From positions 186,001 through 250,000 of the forward strand of contig NZ_PVSS01000006.1 in assembly GCF_003025005.1 (NCBI RefSeq): a stretch of DNA of 64,000 bases. The letters run 5' to 3'. Under the pieces are notes generated by a model. The model did not search any database and was not told the origin of the DNA. It saw nothing but the letters and a program-made list of their open reading frames with translations. How positions within the stretch are numbered: position 1 is the first letter of the stretch; each line of letters opens with the position of its first letter. A program made the translations under genes and the position numbers. Shown in pieces: positions 26,068-34,365 of this stretch. This DNA comes from Brumimicrobium mesophilum (lineage in GTDB: Bacteria; Bacteroidota; Bacteroidia; Flavobacteriales_D; Crocinitomicaceae).

Positions 26068-28479
26068 TTAATTATTCTTTACATATTTCTCTAACCACTG
26101 ATCTTGTTCCCACAACAAGTGAAGAATGCTCTCTTTTGATTTATAACCATGACTTTCTTTTGGTAAAATTACTAATCTAACGGTTGCTCCTAAACCTTTT
26201 AATGCATTAAAATAACGCTCACTTTGCATTGGATAAGTTCCTGAATTGTTGTCTGCTTCACCATGAATTAATAACAATGGATATTTCATCTTATCAGCAT
26301 TCATAAATGGCGACATTGTATTGTAAACTTCTGGAGCTTCCCAATAATTTCTCTCCTCACTTTGGAATCCAAATGGCGTTAATGTTCTGTTATATGCTCC
26401 ACTTCTTGCGATTCCAGCTGCGAACAAATCACAGTGAGAAAGTAAGTTGGCTACCATAAATGCACCATAAGAATGTCCACCAACAGCAACTTTGTTTCTG
26501 TCAATATATCCCATGTCGTCCACAGCGTCAATTGCAGCTTTTGCATTGGCCACGAGTTGTTCGATGTAAGTATCGTTTGGCTCTTCATCTCCTTCACCAA
26601 CAATTGGGAAAGAAGCATTGTCCAAAACAACATAACCTTTTGTTACCCAATAAATCATTGATCCATAATACGGGAAGGTGAATTTATTTGGGTTTTGGGT
26701 GTTTTGTCCAGCATTTGCTTTGTCCTTGTATTCTGTTGGGTAAGCCCAAATAATCATAGGCATTTTCTCTTTACTTTCTTTATCATAACCAATTGGTAAA
26801 TATAAAGTACCAGATAAATCTAAACCGTCAGCACGTTTGTAGTCAATTACTTCTTTTTGAACGTTTTGAATGCTTACGAAAGGATTTTTGAAGAAAGTAA
26901 TTTGCTTTAATTTGTTGCGTTTAACATCTCTAAATGAGTAGTTTGGGTATTCCGTTGGAGATTCTATTCTCACCAAAAGTTGATTGTTTTCTAAATCATA
27001 ATCTTGTAAGTTTTCAATTTTATCTGTGTATTTAGATTGGTAAACTCTTTTGGTTTTAAAATCTTTCAAATTAAGTTGGTCCAAGAATGGAAATTGACCT
27101 TCTTCAGAGTATCCATCACCTAATAAATAAGCGTTATCTCCTGAAAGCGCGATTACACTTCTTCCTAATTCGTTTCTTTTCGTTACAAAACTTCCTGGAT
27201 CGCTATATCTATCTTGGTAACTTCTGTCTGATAAAATTCGCGGTTCAACTGATGCATCAGAAGGGTTGAAAACATATGATTTCGTATTTCGAGTGTTAAT
27301 CCAATAATCACTTGCTACGGCTACAGAATTACTCGCCCATTGAATACGGCTCAATCTGTTTATTGTTTTAATTAAACTTCTTTCACTTCCATTAAAAGGG
27401 GCATCCATTTCGAAAGTTTCATCTCTGAAAGGAACTTCATTTTCAGGATCTCCTCCATCTAGTGCTTTTGTGAAAATTAATGTAGCTGGTTTGTCACCTC
27501 TCCAAGAAAAGTTTCTTTTTCCTGTTCTTACGGCCATGAATCCTTGAGGTAGATCTTCGATTAATGGAACTTCTAATACTGTTTCCACCATTTTTCCATC
27601 TTTGGTGTAAATTGTTGTTTTTGATGGGAATCTGTAATAAGGAACTAAGTAGGAGAATGGTTTTTCTATTGTTTCAATCATTACGTAGTTTCCGTCTGGT
27701 GAAAAATCAACAGAAGAATATAAATTACTTTCTAGCCATTTTACTGCGCTTCCATCTAGACTAATTTTGTAAAGTGTTGATAGCGCCAATTGCTCGAAAT
27801 TATGTTCATCATTTTTATTGCTCAATAAATCTTGGTAAGTTCTATTTTGTGCTTTTTTCCCGTCATTTACTGAAATAGTTGGACCTGTAGGAACCGCTGT
27901 TTTCGTATTGATGAGGTCTTGCTTTTTTTCTGAAACTAGTTTTACTAATAATGAATTTCCGTCATCAAACCAGTTGATCACATCACCAATATTAGCATTA
28001 ACATTGTCTTCTGTTAGTTTCTTAGCAGTTGCAGAGACTAAGTCCATAACCCAAACTTCAACTCCATTTGAAGTGGTGTTGGTAAAGGCCATTTTCTTTT
28101 GATTTGGCGACCATTTGAAATTTGTGAGTTTAGCATTCTCAGGTAAGTTTTTCACCTGAATGATTTCACTGTTTTTATCCTTTAGTTTTTTTACTTGAAG
28201 ATTATTGTAATAATTTACACGACTTCCAATGTTCGTTTTTGGGTCGATACGTAAACCTCCCAATCGTAATTCCTCTTGAGAAAGTTCTTCAATAGAACCG
28301 TACATGTTTCGAGAAATTAAAATCATGAATGTTTTTGATTCGTCCATTAAAACGCTTGGCGCAAGTGACACATCGACTAAATCTAAAATTTCTTTAGATG
28401 GCTTTTGATAGGTTAATCCTTCTTGTGCGTTAACGCTTAAAAATGAAAGGAATACAAATAGAAATGAAAATGTTCTCAT
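26068..28479 (-). CDS. secreted S9D-type prolyl-oligopeptidase-family serine peptidase (glutamyl endopeptidase-like)
   Basis: The 803-residue product has a signal peptide (MRTFSFLFVFLSFLSVNAQ), a beta-propeller N-terminal part with repeated 'SWRGDKPA' and 'WFDDGNSL'-like strands, and a C-terminal alpha/beta hydrolase domain. Catalytic Ser670 lies in 'GGHSYGAFM', the Asp in 'GEADNNSG' and the His in 'PKESHGY'. 'ARSGAYNRTLTPFGFQ' closely resembles plant chloroplast glutamyl endopeptidases, which places it in subfamily S9D. It should digest peptides in the periplasm or outside the cell. A terminator follows directly, and a decayed copy of its 3' end lies about 0.4 kb downstream. Confidence 0.9.
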   Translation of the reverse strand: MRTFSFLFVFLSFLSVNAQEGLTYQKPSKEILDLVDVSLAPSVLMDESKTFMILISRNMYGSIEELSQEELRLGGLRIDPKTNIGSRVNYYNNLQVKKLKDKNSEIIQVKNLPENAKLTNFKWSPNQKKMAFTNTTSNGVEVWVMDLVSATAKKLTEDNVNANIGDVINWFDDGNSLLVKLVSEKKQDLINTKTAVPTGPTISVNDGKKAQNRTYQDLLSNKNDEHNFEQLALSTLYKISLDGSAVKWLESNLYSSVDFSPDGNYVMIETIEKPFSYLVPYYRFPSKTTIYTKDGKMVETVLEVPLIEDLPQGFMAVRTGKRNFSWRGDKPATLIFTKALDGGDPENEVPFRDETFEMDAPFNGSERSLIKTINRLSRIQWASNSVAVASDYWINTRNTKSYVFNPSDASVEPRILSDRSYQDRYSDPGSFVTKRNELGRSVIALSGDNAYLLGDGYSEEGQFPFLDQLNLKDFKTKRVYQSKYTDKIENLQDYDLENNQLLVRIESPTEYPNYSFRDVKRNKLKQITFFKNPFVSIQNVQKEVIDYKRADGLDLSGTLYLPIGYDKESKEKMPMIIWAYPTEYKDKANAGQNTQNPNKFTFPYYGSMIYWVTKGYVVLDNASFPIVGEGDEEPNDTYIEQLVANAKAAIDAVDDMGYIDRNKVAVGGHSYGAFMVANLLSHCDLFAAGIARSGAYNRTLTPFGFQSEERNYWEAPEVYNTMSPFMNADKMKYPLLLIHGEADNNSGTYPMQSERYFNALKGLGATVRLVILPKESHGYKSKESILHLLWEQDQWLEKYVKNN

Positions 28480-28576
28480 AGGAGCTGAATTTTTGTTTGT
28501 GATAAATTTATTGTGGTTCTAAAATAGTGAATGTTAATTGATAATGGTGATTTGGAATTGATAAATCATGTTTGGA

Positions 28577-29254
28577 TTATTCGAGGAGAATTCTGCCGAC
28601 CCAGTAATATTTCAATTGATTTGCAGTTAAATCAAAGCTGGTAAGTCTATTTTTGTATTTGCCATTTCGCTTATAAGGATTGTTTCGATTATAACCATGA
28701 CCATTTATAATGATAGAATGAGGAACCTCAATGAGCTTTAGATTAAATTTATACTCCTCATTATTGATAGTTAAAGTAATATTCTTAGGTGGAGATTTTA
28801 TTTTTTTAGTTTTCAATTTTCTTTCAATTCTATTCGGTATGGAATCTCGTTTATCATTTTTCAATTTGTAGGATAATCGGGTTTCAAAAGTTGAATCGGG
28901 TGGTTGAGTGTTGAAATATTCGAATTTTTGAATAAGGAGCGTATCAATCTTATAAACGTTTTCAAGAACAATATAACTCCCTTTATTATCAACAGGTATT
29001 TTAACTTGTGATGAATCTGAATCAATGTATAAATTCCCCGTGAAATTTGGAAAGTCATTTATCTTGTAAGAAGAAGTTGAATTATCATGAGATTCATTAA
29101 GTTCTTCGACTTTGAATTTTAGAGATGTTTCATACTTATCAAAAGTCACAATAGTATCAATTTGAATGTAAATTGATTTCGTTTGAGAATTAGAAAAGAA
29201 GCTGTACGTAGTAAAGTTGAAAAGAATGAATGATATTTTGAGGAATGTTTTCAT
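28577..29254 (-). CDS. secreted protein of unknown function
   Basis: The 225-residue product has a hydrophobic N-terminus acting as a signal peptide (cleavage near 'FFSNSQ'). The mature part is beta-rich and basic, with 'IDTIVTFDKYETSLKFKVEE' and 'KSPPKNITLTINNEEY', and no recognised domain. It is upstream of the S9 peptidase on the same strand, about 97 bp away, so co-expression is possible. No catalytic motif. Confidence 0.55.
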   Translation of the reverse strand: MKTFLKISFILFNFTTYSFFSNSQTKSIYIQIDTIVTFDKYETSLKFKVEELNESHDNSTSSYKINDFPNFTGNLYIDSDSSQVKIPVDNKGSYIVLENVYKIDTLLIQKFEYFNTQPPDSTFETRLSYKLKNDKRDSIPNRIERKLKTKKIKSPPKNITLTINNEEYKFNLKLIEVPHSIIINGHGYNRNNPYKRNGKYKNRLTSFDLTANQLKYYWVGRILLE

Positions 29255-29481
29255 GATAGTTCAATTTATAAATTTAGCTCTCTAGTTTTAATTTGATTTA
29301 TTCTTGAATCTTTAATTTTACCTACAAAAATGATATCGGTAGATTTTACAATCTTAGCGAAACGTTCTCATACTCAATGGGAATAAACATCAATTGTTTT
29401 TATAGTTTTTTCTTAGCGATTTATATACCACCAAAGAACTCAGCAAACTTAGTGAATTCTTTGTTTCCTCAGGGGATAACC

Positions 29482-29865
29482 TTACAAAACAAACCTTTCA
29501 AAAATATCCTCCAATTCTTTTTTAGGATCTACACAAACACCAGTATGAGTAGGAGAACTGTGAATAATCGTACTTCTTGTGGCAACTAACCATCGAAAAC
29601 GATCGGGCATTTCCATTTGTGCAATGGCATTCTTTTTCGGATTCGCATTGCAAATATCTACCCAAGCTTTTAAGTATTCTTCGAGTTCATTTTTACTATA
29701 TTCACTTTTATATGCTGCCAACTTATCTTCGTCTATATGAAAACGAAGTTCAAGAAATTTCTTTGGTTTAGAATAAAGAATAGCTCCAATATTGAAGAAT
29801 TCTCCACGTTCAACGAGTGGTGAAAAGCGGATGATGGCATATTCGTATATAAATTTATCTTGCAT
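29482..29865 (-). CDS. DUF3037 family protein, partner of a HipA-like kinase
   Basis: The 127-residue cytoplasmic product matches DUF3037: 'YEYAIIRFSPLVERGEFFNIGAILY' at the N-terminus, then 'RFHIDEDKLAAYKSEYSKNELEEYLKAW', and 'RFRWLVATRSTIIHSSPTHTGVC' with the conserved STIIxxSPxHxG stretch. Its ATG lies inside the end of the HipA-like gene with an 11-base overlap, so the two are almost certainly translated together. DUF3037 has no established function that I can name; such tight linkage with a HipA-type kinase suggests that it regulates, or is modified by, the kinase. Confidence 0.85.
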   Translation of the reverse strand: MQDKFIYEYAIIRFSPLVERGEFFNIGAILYSKPKKFLELRFHIDEDKLAAYKSEYSKNELEEYLKAWVDICNANPKKNAIAQMEMPDRFRWLVATRSTIIHSSPTHTGVCVDPKKELEDIFERFVL

Positions 29866-30634
29866 CTTGAGCTTCTTTTACGAGTACATCAATTAATCCC
29901 AATTTTGCCATCATATATTCCAAATAAGCTGCACGTTTTTCATCTGGATTCAAGGTGTCTTGTTCATCTTCTAACCATTCTTCCGGAATAGCTTGAATAA
30001 TTTCTTTAATCCTTTCTTCACTCAAATATTTTAGAATTTCCTTCGCAGCTTCATCAAGTTTGCTTGCTTTTTCCAATAAAACATGGTCTTTTATCATTGG
30101 GAAACTGCGGGTAAGATGGTTTCGCCAATTTTCCCAATTGTGGTGGAAATAAAAACTAGCACCATTATCTATAACCCATAATTCTTTCTTCCAAATCAAT
30201 ATATTTGGATTTTTAGTTGTTCTGTCAATGTTTGAAATCAAACTGTCCAGCATCACGATTTTAGAACAAGTCATTGCGTCAACTATCGAAGCTAAAGGAT
30301 CGTAAGTGATGGCAGCAGGTAAGAAATGCATTCCCAGATTTAATCCAACACTGAATTTCAGTAAATCTTGAACTTCTTCATCTGGTTCCATTATCGAAAA
30401 TGAATCATCGAGGTTCATAAAAACCAATTCCGGCATTTTTAAACCAATTGCTCTTGCCAATTCTCCTCCAAGAAACTCGGCAATTAGTGCTTTTTTACCT
30501 TGTCCTGCACCTCGAAATTTAATGATGTAAGTGAATTCATCATCGGCCTTTACGAGTCCAGGCATTGAACCACCTTCTCGTAAAGGACTTATATATTGGA
30601 CGACATCAACTGTGCGAATATCAATTTTGTGCAT
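29855..30634 (-). CDS. HipA-like kinase family protein
   Basis: The 259-residue product resembles the kinase core of HipA: 'EFTYIIKFRGAGQGKKALIAEFLGGELARAIGL' in two parts (a nucleotide-binding Lys region), the catalytic-loop-like 'DSLISNIDRTTKNPNILIW' (Asn-Asp-Arg plus a downstream Asn), and a metal-binding 'LWVIDNGASFYF' in place of the DFG motif. It is shorter than E. coli HipA (about 440) and lacks its N-terminal subdomain and any HipB-like DNA-binding partner. The partner gene here is a DUF3037 protein overlapping by 11 bases. Activity as a kinase is inferred from motifs; the substrate is unknown. Confidence 0.82.
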   Translation of the reverse strand: MHKIDIRTVDVVQYISPLREGGSMPGLVKADDEFTYIIKFRGAGQGKKALIAEFLGGELARAIGLKMPELVFMNLDDSFSIMEPDEEVQDLLKFSVGLNLGMHFLPAAITYDPLASIVDAMTCSKIVMLDSLISNIDRTTKNPNILIWKKELWVIDNGASFYFHHNWENWRNHLTRSFPMIKDHVLLEKASKLDEAAKEILKYLSEERIKEIIQAIPEEWLEDEQDTLNPDEKRAAYLEYMMAKLGLIDVLVKEAQDAR

Positions 30635-30737
30635 AAAACGATTTGTTTTGGAATATTGATTTTAACTGAGCGAAGATAATGAAAAAGTAGGAGGATAGTT
30701 TTGAGAATATTTAAATTACTTTTTTAACAATGATGAA

Positions 30738-30757
30738 GGACGATTTGCAAATCGTCC
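30738..30757. repeat. 20-bp perfect palindrome GGACGATTTGCAAATCGTCC, copy 1
   Basis: The 20-base sequence is its own reverse complement. A second copy at 39768-39787 shares nine flanking bases too (AA before, CTACATT after). It lies between the HipA-like gene and the esterase gene, and looks like a dispersed REP-type element. Confidence 0.8.
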
Positions 30758-30798
30758 CTACATTGGTAATTATTTACAATTCGTAAATCATAATTGAC

Positions 30799-32202
30799 CT
30801 ATCTATATTTCCCTGCGTTTTTTTCTAATTTCGACATATATTCCTCCCATCTTTTGTCGCTATGCAAAGGTTTTAACCTTTCGTCATTGATAAAAGAACC
30901 ATTTCCACCTAGTTTAAATTTATTGGCCAATAAATCTAATTGCTTGAAGGCTTCTTCATTGTTTCCTGCTTGTACTAAAATAGGAACAGACCTCATTCTA
31001 ATGTTATGAGTGGCTCTAATTAAACCTAAATCAAAGGCTTTTAAATAAAGTTCGTTGGCTTCTTTAAAACGTTTCTCGTTAGCTAATTCTTTTGCTTCGT
31101 TGGCTAATCCGTTAAATTTTGAGCGTAAAATTTGATCTTCAATTCTCTCAGTTAATTTTTTCTTTTCTCCTTTTGAAAGTTCTTCAGTTTCTAACAATTC
31201 AAGGGCGTTTTTACTTAATTCATTGCTGCTTTGGTATTTTCCATAACGACTCAAAGTCGAAGCGTGATTTAAAATTAATCCTGCGTTAATGTTTTGTTTT
31301 TCCTTAGTGAAAGCTTCTAATTCCCTGTAATAATTATTTAAATTCTCAACAATATTAACATTTGTGTCAGATGCTAATTCTATGAGTTTATCATCCAATA
31401 AAGCCAATTTGGATGACACAGCGAGGTAACCTGCATCAAATGTTTGAACAAAGGTCGTCATGTGATTGGCCTTCTGTAGTAAATCATATTTCCAATACAT
31501 GTTTTGTAAATTCGCCTTTTCAACGATAGTATTGAGGTTGGCTAAACTGTGTTGAAAACTTTGCTCCATTTCTCCTTCAGTTCCAACAGATGTATAAATA
31601 AAGCGATTATTTTCCGGGTTTTCATCAAAAAACACCTGTGCATCTTTAAGAATTCGCTCATTTTCCATTCTTAAATTTGGACTAACCGCTATCACTGCAT
31701 CAAAAATTGAGTTTTGCTTTATGACTTCATTGATTACAAATGTGCCACCAAGGGAATGACCGATACCGATATTGAGGTCTTTCGTTCGGTACATTGAATC
31801 GACCATTGGCATTACCTCTGATGCTAAAAACAATGATAGTTGGTCGGCATTTTCAATTTTATCAGACCGTGATTCTTTTTCCGTAGGAACAAATTCACCC
31901 CAGCGATTTTCTGAGTGAATTCCAACGATAATCATTGGAACACCTTCGTCTGTTTGTTCATAATAACTCATGATTGAACTCACCATTGTGAAGTAAGGTT
32001 CAAATTGACCATCGAAAATATAAGCTACAGAAAATTTCTCGGTTGACTTTTCTTCAAAATAGGCATTTGGATGAAAAATAGAAATGGTTCTTTCTTTATC
32101 GAAAACTTTTGAGTCAATTTTAAAGTCAAGTGGTTTGCCTTGTGATTGTGAATAAGCGAAATGTGAAAATGAAAAAATGCAGGCCAGGAGTAAATATCTC
32201 AT
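30799..32202 (-). CDS. secreted esterase of the IroE/Fes-like (Esterase D) type with C-terminal helical repeat region
   Basis: The 467-residue product has a signal peptide (MRYLLLACIFSFSHFAYSQ). Residues about 30-260 form an alpha/beta hydrolase of the putative-esterase family: 'SVAYIFDGQFEP', 'MIIVGIHSENR', the nucleophile elbow 'IGIGHSLGGTF', and a His in 'KANHMTTFVQTF'. The last 200 residues are helical with TPR-like periodicity ('AKELANEKRFKEANELYLKAFDLGL' in parts). Related proteins hydrolyse siderophore or other esters, but the substrate here is unknown. A -7 box lies just upstream. Confidence 0.82.
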   Translation of the reverse strand: MRYLLLACIFSFSHFAYSQSQGKPLDFKIDSKVFDKERTISIFHPNAYFEEKSTEKFSVAYIFDGQFEPYFTMVSSIMSYYEQTDEGVPMIIVGIHSENRWGEFVPTEKESRSDKIENADQLSLFLASEVMPMVDSMYRTKDLNIGIGHSLGGTFVINEVIKQNSIFDAVIAVSPNLRMENERILKDAQVFFDENPENNRFIYTSVGTEGEMEQSFQHSLANLNTIVEKANLQNMYWKYDLLQKANHMTTFVQTFDAGYLAVSSKLALLDDKLIELASDTNVNIVENLNNYYRELEAFTKEKQNINAGLILNHASTLSRYGKYQSSNELSKNALELLETEELSKGEKKKLTERIEDQILRSKFNGLANEAKELANEKRFKEANELYLKAFDLGLIRATHNIRMRSVPILVQAGNNEEAFKQLDLLANKFKLGGNGSFINDERLKPLHSDKRWEEYMSKLEKNAGKYR

Positions 32203-32227
32203 AAAAGTAGTTTTGTAGTCAATAACC

Positions 32228-32235
32228 CAAATATA
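32228..32235 (-). promoter_or_regulatory. candidate -7 box of the esterase gene
   Basis: On the minus strand the sequence reads TATATTTG, a full match to TAnnTTTG, about 26 bases before the esterase ATG. No good -33 TTTG is seen at the usual distance. Confidence 0.45.
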
Positions 32236-32286
32236 AGGGTTTGGTTACACTAAAAAAGATAAAAACTGAATCATATGTAAAGTTTG

Positions 32287-32318
32287 TTTGACATATTGTA
32301 ATAATTGTTTTACTTTCG
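32287..32318 (+). promoter_or_regulatory. candidate promoter for the membrane protein/XRE pair
   Basis: TTTG at 32287-32290 and TACTTTCG at 32311-32318 are spaced by 20 bases, close to the Bacteroidota layout TTTG-N19-21-TAnnTTTG, and lie 21 bases before the ATG at 32340. One of the -7 positions deviates. Confidence 0.45.
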
Positions 32319-32339
32319 TCGAGAATTAAATTAATAATT

Positions 32340-32819
32340 ATGAAAGTTAAATACCTGTTTCCCAGTAAATACAAGAAGATTGGATGGATTATTCTAATTC
32401 CATCATTCATTTTTGGTCTAATCTCTTTTATCAATGGAGGATTTGCACCAGAATTTTTAACGATTAGCGTTCCTTCAATAATTTCATCGGAATTATTTTC
32501 AGAAATGAAGTTTTTTAGTTTGGTAAAGAACAATATTTTGGACGAAATTTTATTAATTCTCGTTATTGTAAGTTCTCTAATGGTAGCATTTTCTAAAGAA
32601 AAGACAGAAGATGAATTCATTGCTAAAATCCGACTAGAGTCTTTGGTTTGGGCTGTTTATGTAAATTATGGAATTCTATTATTGTCCATTTTGTTTATTT
32701 ATGATTTGGCCTTTTTAAATGTCATGATTTTCAACATGTTTACGATTTTACTTTTCTTTGTAATTCGTTTCAATTGGCAACTTTTAAAACTTAAAAAATC
32801 GGCTAGTTATGAAGAATAG
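32340..32819 (+). CDS. four-helix membrane protein paired with an XRE regulator
   Basis: The 159-residue product has four hydrophobic segments (about 14-35, 72-86, 95-124 and 126-145) with short polar loops and is an inner-membrane protein of unknown function. Its last codons overlap the start of the XRE-type regulator by 11 bases (GAAGAATAG containing the downstream ATG), so the pair is translationally coupled. Small membrane proteins followed by a short Cro/CI-like regulator are common across bacteria, where the regulator usually controls its own operon. The opposite strand is also open here, but that frame has no good start. Confidence 0.75.
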   Translation: MKVKYLFPSKYKKIGWIILIPSFIFGLISFINGGFAPEFLTISVPSIISSELFSEMKFFSLVKNNILDEILLILVIVSSLMVAFSKEKTEDEFIAKIRLESLVWAVYVNYGILLLSILFIYDLAFLNVMIFNMFTILLFFVIRFNWQLLKLKKSASYEE

Positions 32820-33015
32820 TATAAAAGTAGAAAGAGCCAAAAAGAATATTACGCAAGCCGAATTAGCGAAGCTGGCCAAAGTAAGTCGACAAACGATCAA
32901 TGCAATGGAGTTGGGGAAATATGTTCCATCGACAGTTTTGGCGTTAAGATTAGCACAAATTTTCGAAGTGGAAATAAGTGAAATTTTTGTTTTGGAGGAT
33001 AGTGATTGGGAGTAG
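32809..33015 (+). CDS. short XRE/Cro-CI-type transcriptional regulator
   Basis: The 68-residue product is one helix-turn-helix domain: 'MKNSIKVERAKKNITQAELAKLAKVSRQTINAMELGKYVPSTVLALRLAQIFEVEISEIF' split here as 'TQAELAKLAKVSRQTINAME' for the recognition helices. It lacks any sensor domain. It belongs to the compact regulators seen next to membrane proteins of unknown function. It probably represses its own operon, inferred from the overlap with the upstream gene. Confidence 0.9.
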   Translation: MKNSIKVERAKKNITQAELAKLAKVSRQTINAMELGKYVPSTVLALRLAQIFEVEISEIFVLEDSDWE

Positions 33016-33038
33016 TGTAGTTATGTTTGCATAATGGG

Positions 33039-33103
33039 ACGCGGACGACACGGATACTACGGCGGGCTCAGTAGAACTGCAGGCAACGCGGATATTCACG
33101 GAT
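33039..33103. repeat. GC-rich stretch with a direct repeat ACGCGGA-N3/4-CACGGAT
   Basis: Copies lie at 33039-33055 and 33086-33103, separated by 30 bases. The stretch is clearly richer in G and C than its surroundings and lies between two convergent genes, so it is not coding in any convincing way. It may be a remnant of a dispersed repeat. Confidence 0.5.
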
Positions 33104-33163
33104 TTTTTGTTTGACTCTTATTGTATTGCGGTTTTGTGGAAGTCTCTAAAGAATATCTTCTTG

Positions 33164-34273
33164 TCAATCAACAGATTCCTTTATCGCCTCAAAAGTCTCA
33201 ATTGCTATCACCTCAGCATCTTTCACCATGTCTTTTCCTAACCATGATGTCATTTTGAAACCAATTCCTGCTGCAATGACCTGACCAACAAATGGAACCC
33301 ATTTTGATGCAGATTTTGTTGCCAATGTGGAACCTACTTTCTTTAGTAAAATCATAATTGCCTCTTTTCCTCCGTATTTTGTAGAATATTGAAGAACGAT
33401 CGAAGCGATAAACTTGGCGCTTTTCTTATCTAAAAATTGAATATTGAAAGCTTGTTGTTCTTTGCCAAGACCGTAAATGGATTGAACTTCTTTTGACATT
33501 TTTACAACTAGTGCTAAATCAACACTAATATCGAGTCCTGGAATTGGATTTAATCCGTTGGCCGCCGCCAGAGCTGAATGTCTCATCACTGTTTTTTCAG
33601 CGATTCTTTTTTTTTCGTCTAGAATTTTTTGACTCGTAATGTTGATGTCCGCAATAAATCGTTCTTTTTTAAAGCTATTTAGAGAAAAAAAAATATCCTC
33701 CAATAATCTACTGAAATCGAATTTTTTCGGATGGTCGGCAGAAGTCAAATAAATCCCATTGACCTCCAATCCTTTGATGTTTTCTTCAATATTTTCGAAA
33801 ATCTTTTTGTAGGTTGCACTGCCCAAAACACCTCTTTTTAATCCTCTTTCTATGGAAAAGTCGATTTTCGTTCTCACTATGAAGACAGGTTTTTTTATGG
33901 CAAGGAGTTCTTTGATTAAGTACAAATCATCTTCAAAGAAGCGATCTGCGGTGACTAAAATTACGCAATCAAATTCATCAATTTTGAATTCTTTAATGTA
34001 ATCTTCTTTCGGAAAGTTTGATGTTGAACAGCCAGGTAGGTCATAAAATAAAAGTCCATTGCTTTCAATTGGATCTTCGAGGTTAACCGTAGTTTCTATT
34101 TCACCAACCTCTGCGATTTCTTCACCAGCAATGGCATTAATTAAGGAAGATTTACCCGTTCCACTTCGTCCAATGATTCCGCATTTGATTTTAGCATTTT
34201 TGTAGCTTTCTAAGTCTTTATTAATTTTATTGAGTACCTCTTTTGGGTTCATCTTGTCGATTTCCATATTCAT
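33164..34273 (-). CDS. IRG-like (interferon-inducible-GTPase-like) GTPase with hydrophobic C-terminal domain
   Basis: The 369-residue product has a GTPase domain: G1 'GRSGTGKSS' at 35-43, G3 'FYDLPGCST', and G4 'VRTKID' at about 150 in place of NKxD. After about residue 210 a linker leads into 'LAAANGLNPIPGLDISVDLALVVKMSKEV', which is a DUF697/IRG-like helical and partly hydrophobic domain, followed by a further helical region with 'WVPFVGQVIAAGIGFKM'. This layout is close to immunity-related GTPases of animals and their bacterial homologues, which bind and remodel membranes. No signal peptide. Neighbours suggest no pathway. Membrane role is inferred from the family. Confidence 0.8.
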   Translation of the reverse strand: MNMEIDKMNPKEVLNKINKDLESYKNAKIKCGIIGRSGTGKSSLINAIAGEEIAEVGEIETTVNLEDPIESNGLLFYDLPGCSTSNFPKEDYIKEFKIDEFDCVILVTADRFFEDDLYLIKELLAIKKPVFIVRTKIDFSIERGLKRGVLGSATYKKIFENIEENIKGLEVNGIYLTSADHPKKFDFSRLLEDIFFSLNSFKKERFIADINITSQKILDEKKRIAEKTVMRHSALAAANGLNPIPGLDISVDLALVVKMSKEVQSIYGLGKEQQAFNIQFLDKKSAKFIASIVLQYSTKYGGKEAIMILLKKVGSTLATKSASKWVPFVGQVIAAGIGFKMTSWLGKDMVKDAEVIAIETFEAIKESVD

Positions 34274-34365
34274 AAAGATAACTAGGATTTGTTTAATATT
34301 GAAGTGATTTTGTGAATAAGAGATTTCAGAAATCTTAAAAAAACCTAAGTTGCCATAAATTTCAA

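Noticed and set aside
29255-29481. Phrases such as CTTAGCGA and CTTAGTGA repeated between the DUF3037 gene and its downstream neighbour
   Set aside because: Only two or three short, degenerate matches; insufficient to call a repeat element.
32219-32620. A 133-codon open frame on the minus strand opposite the four-helix membrane protein gene
   Set aside because: The plus-strand gene has a promoter candidate, a good ATG and translational coupling to the XRE gene; the minus-strand frame has no sensible start and would run through that promoter.
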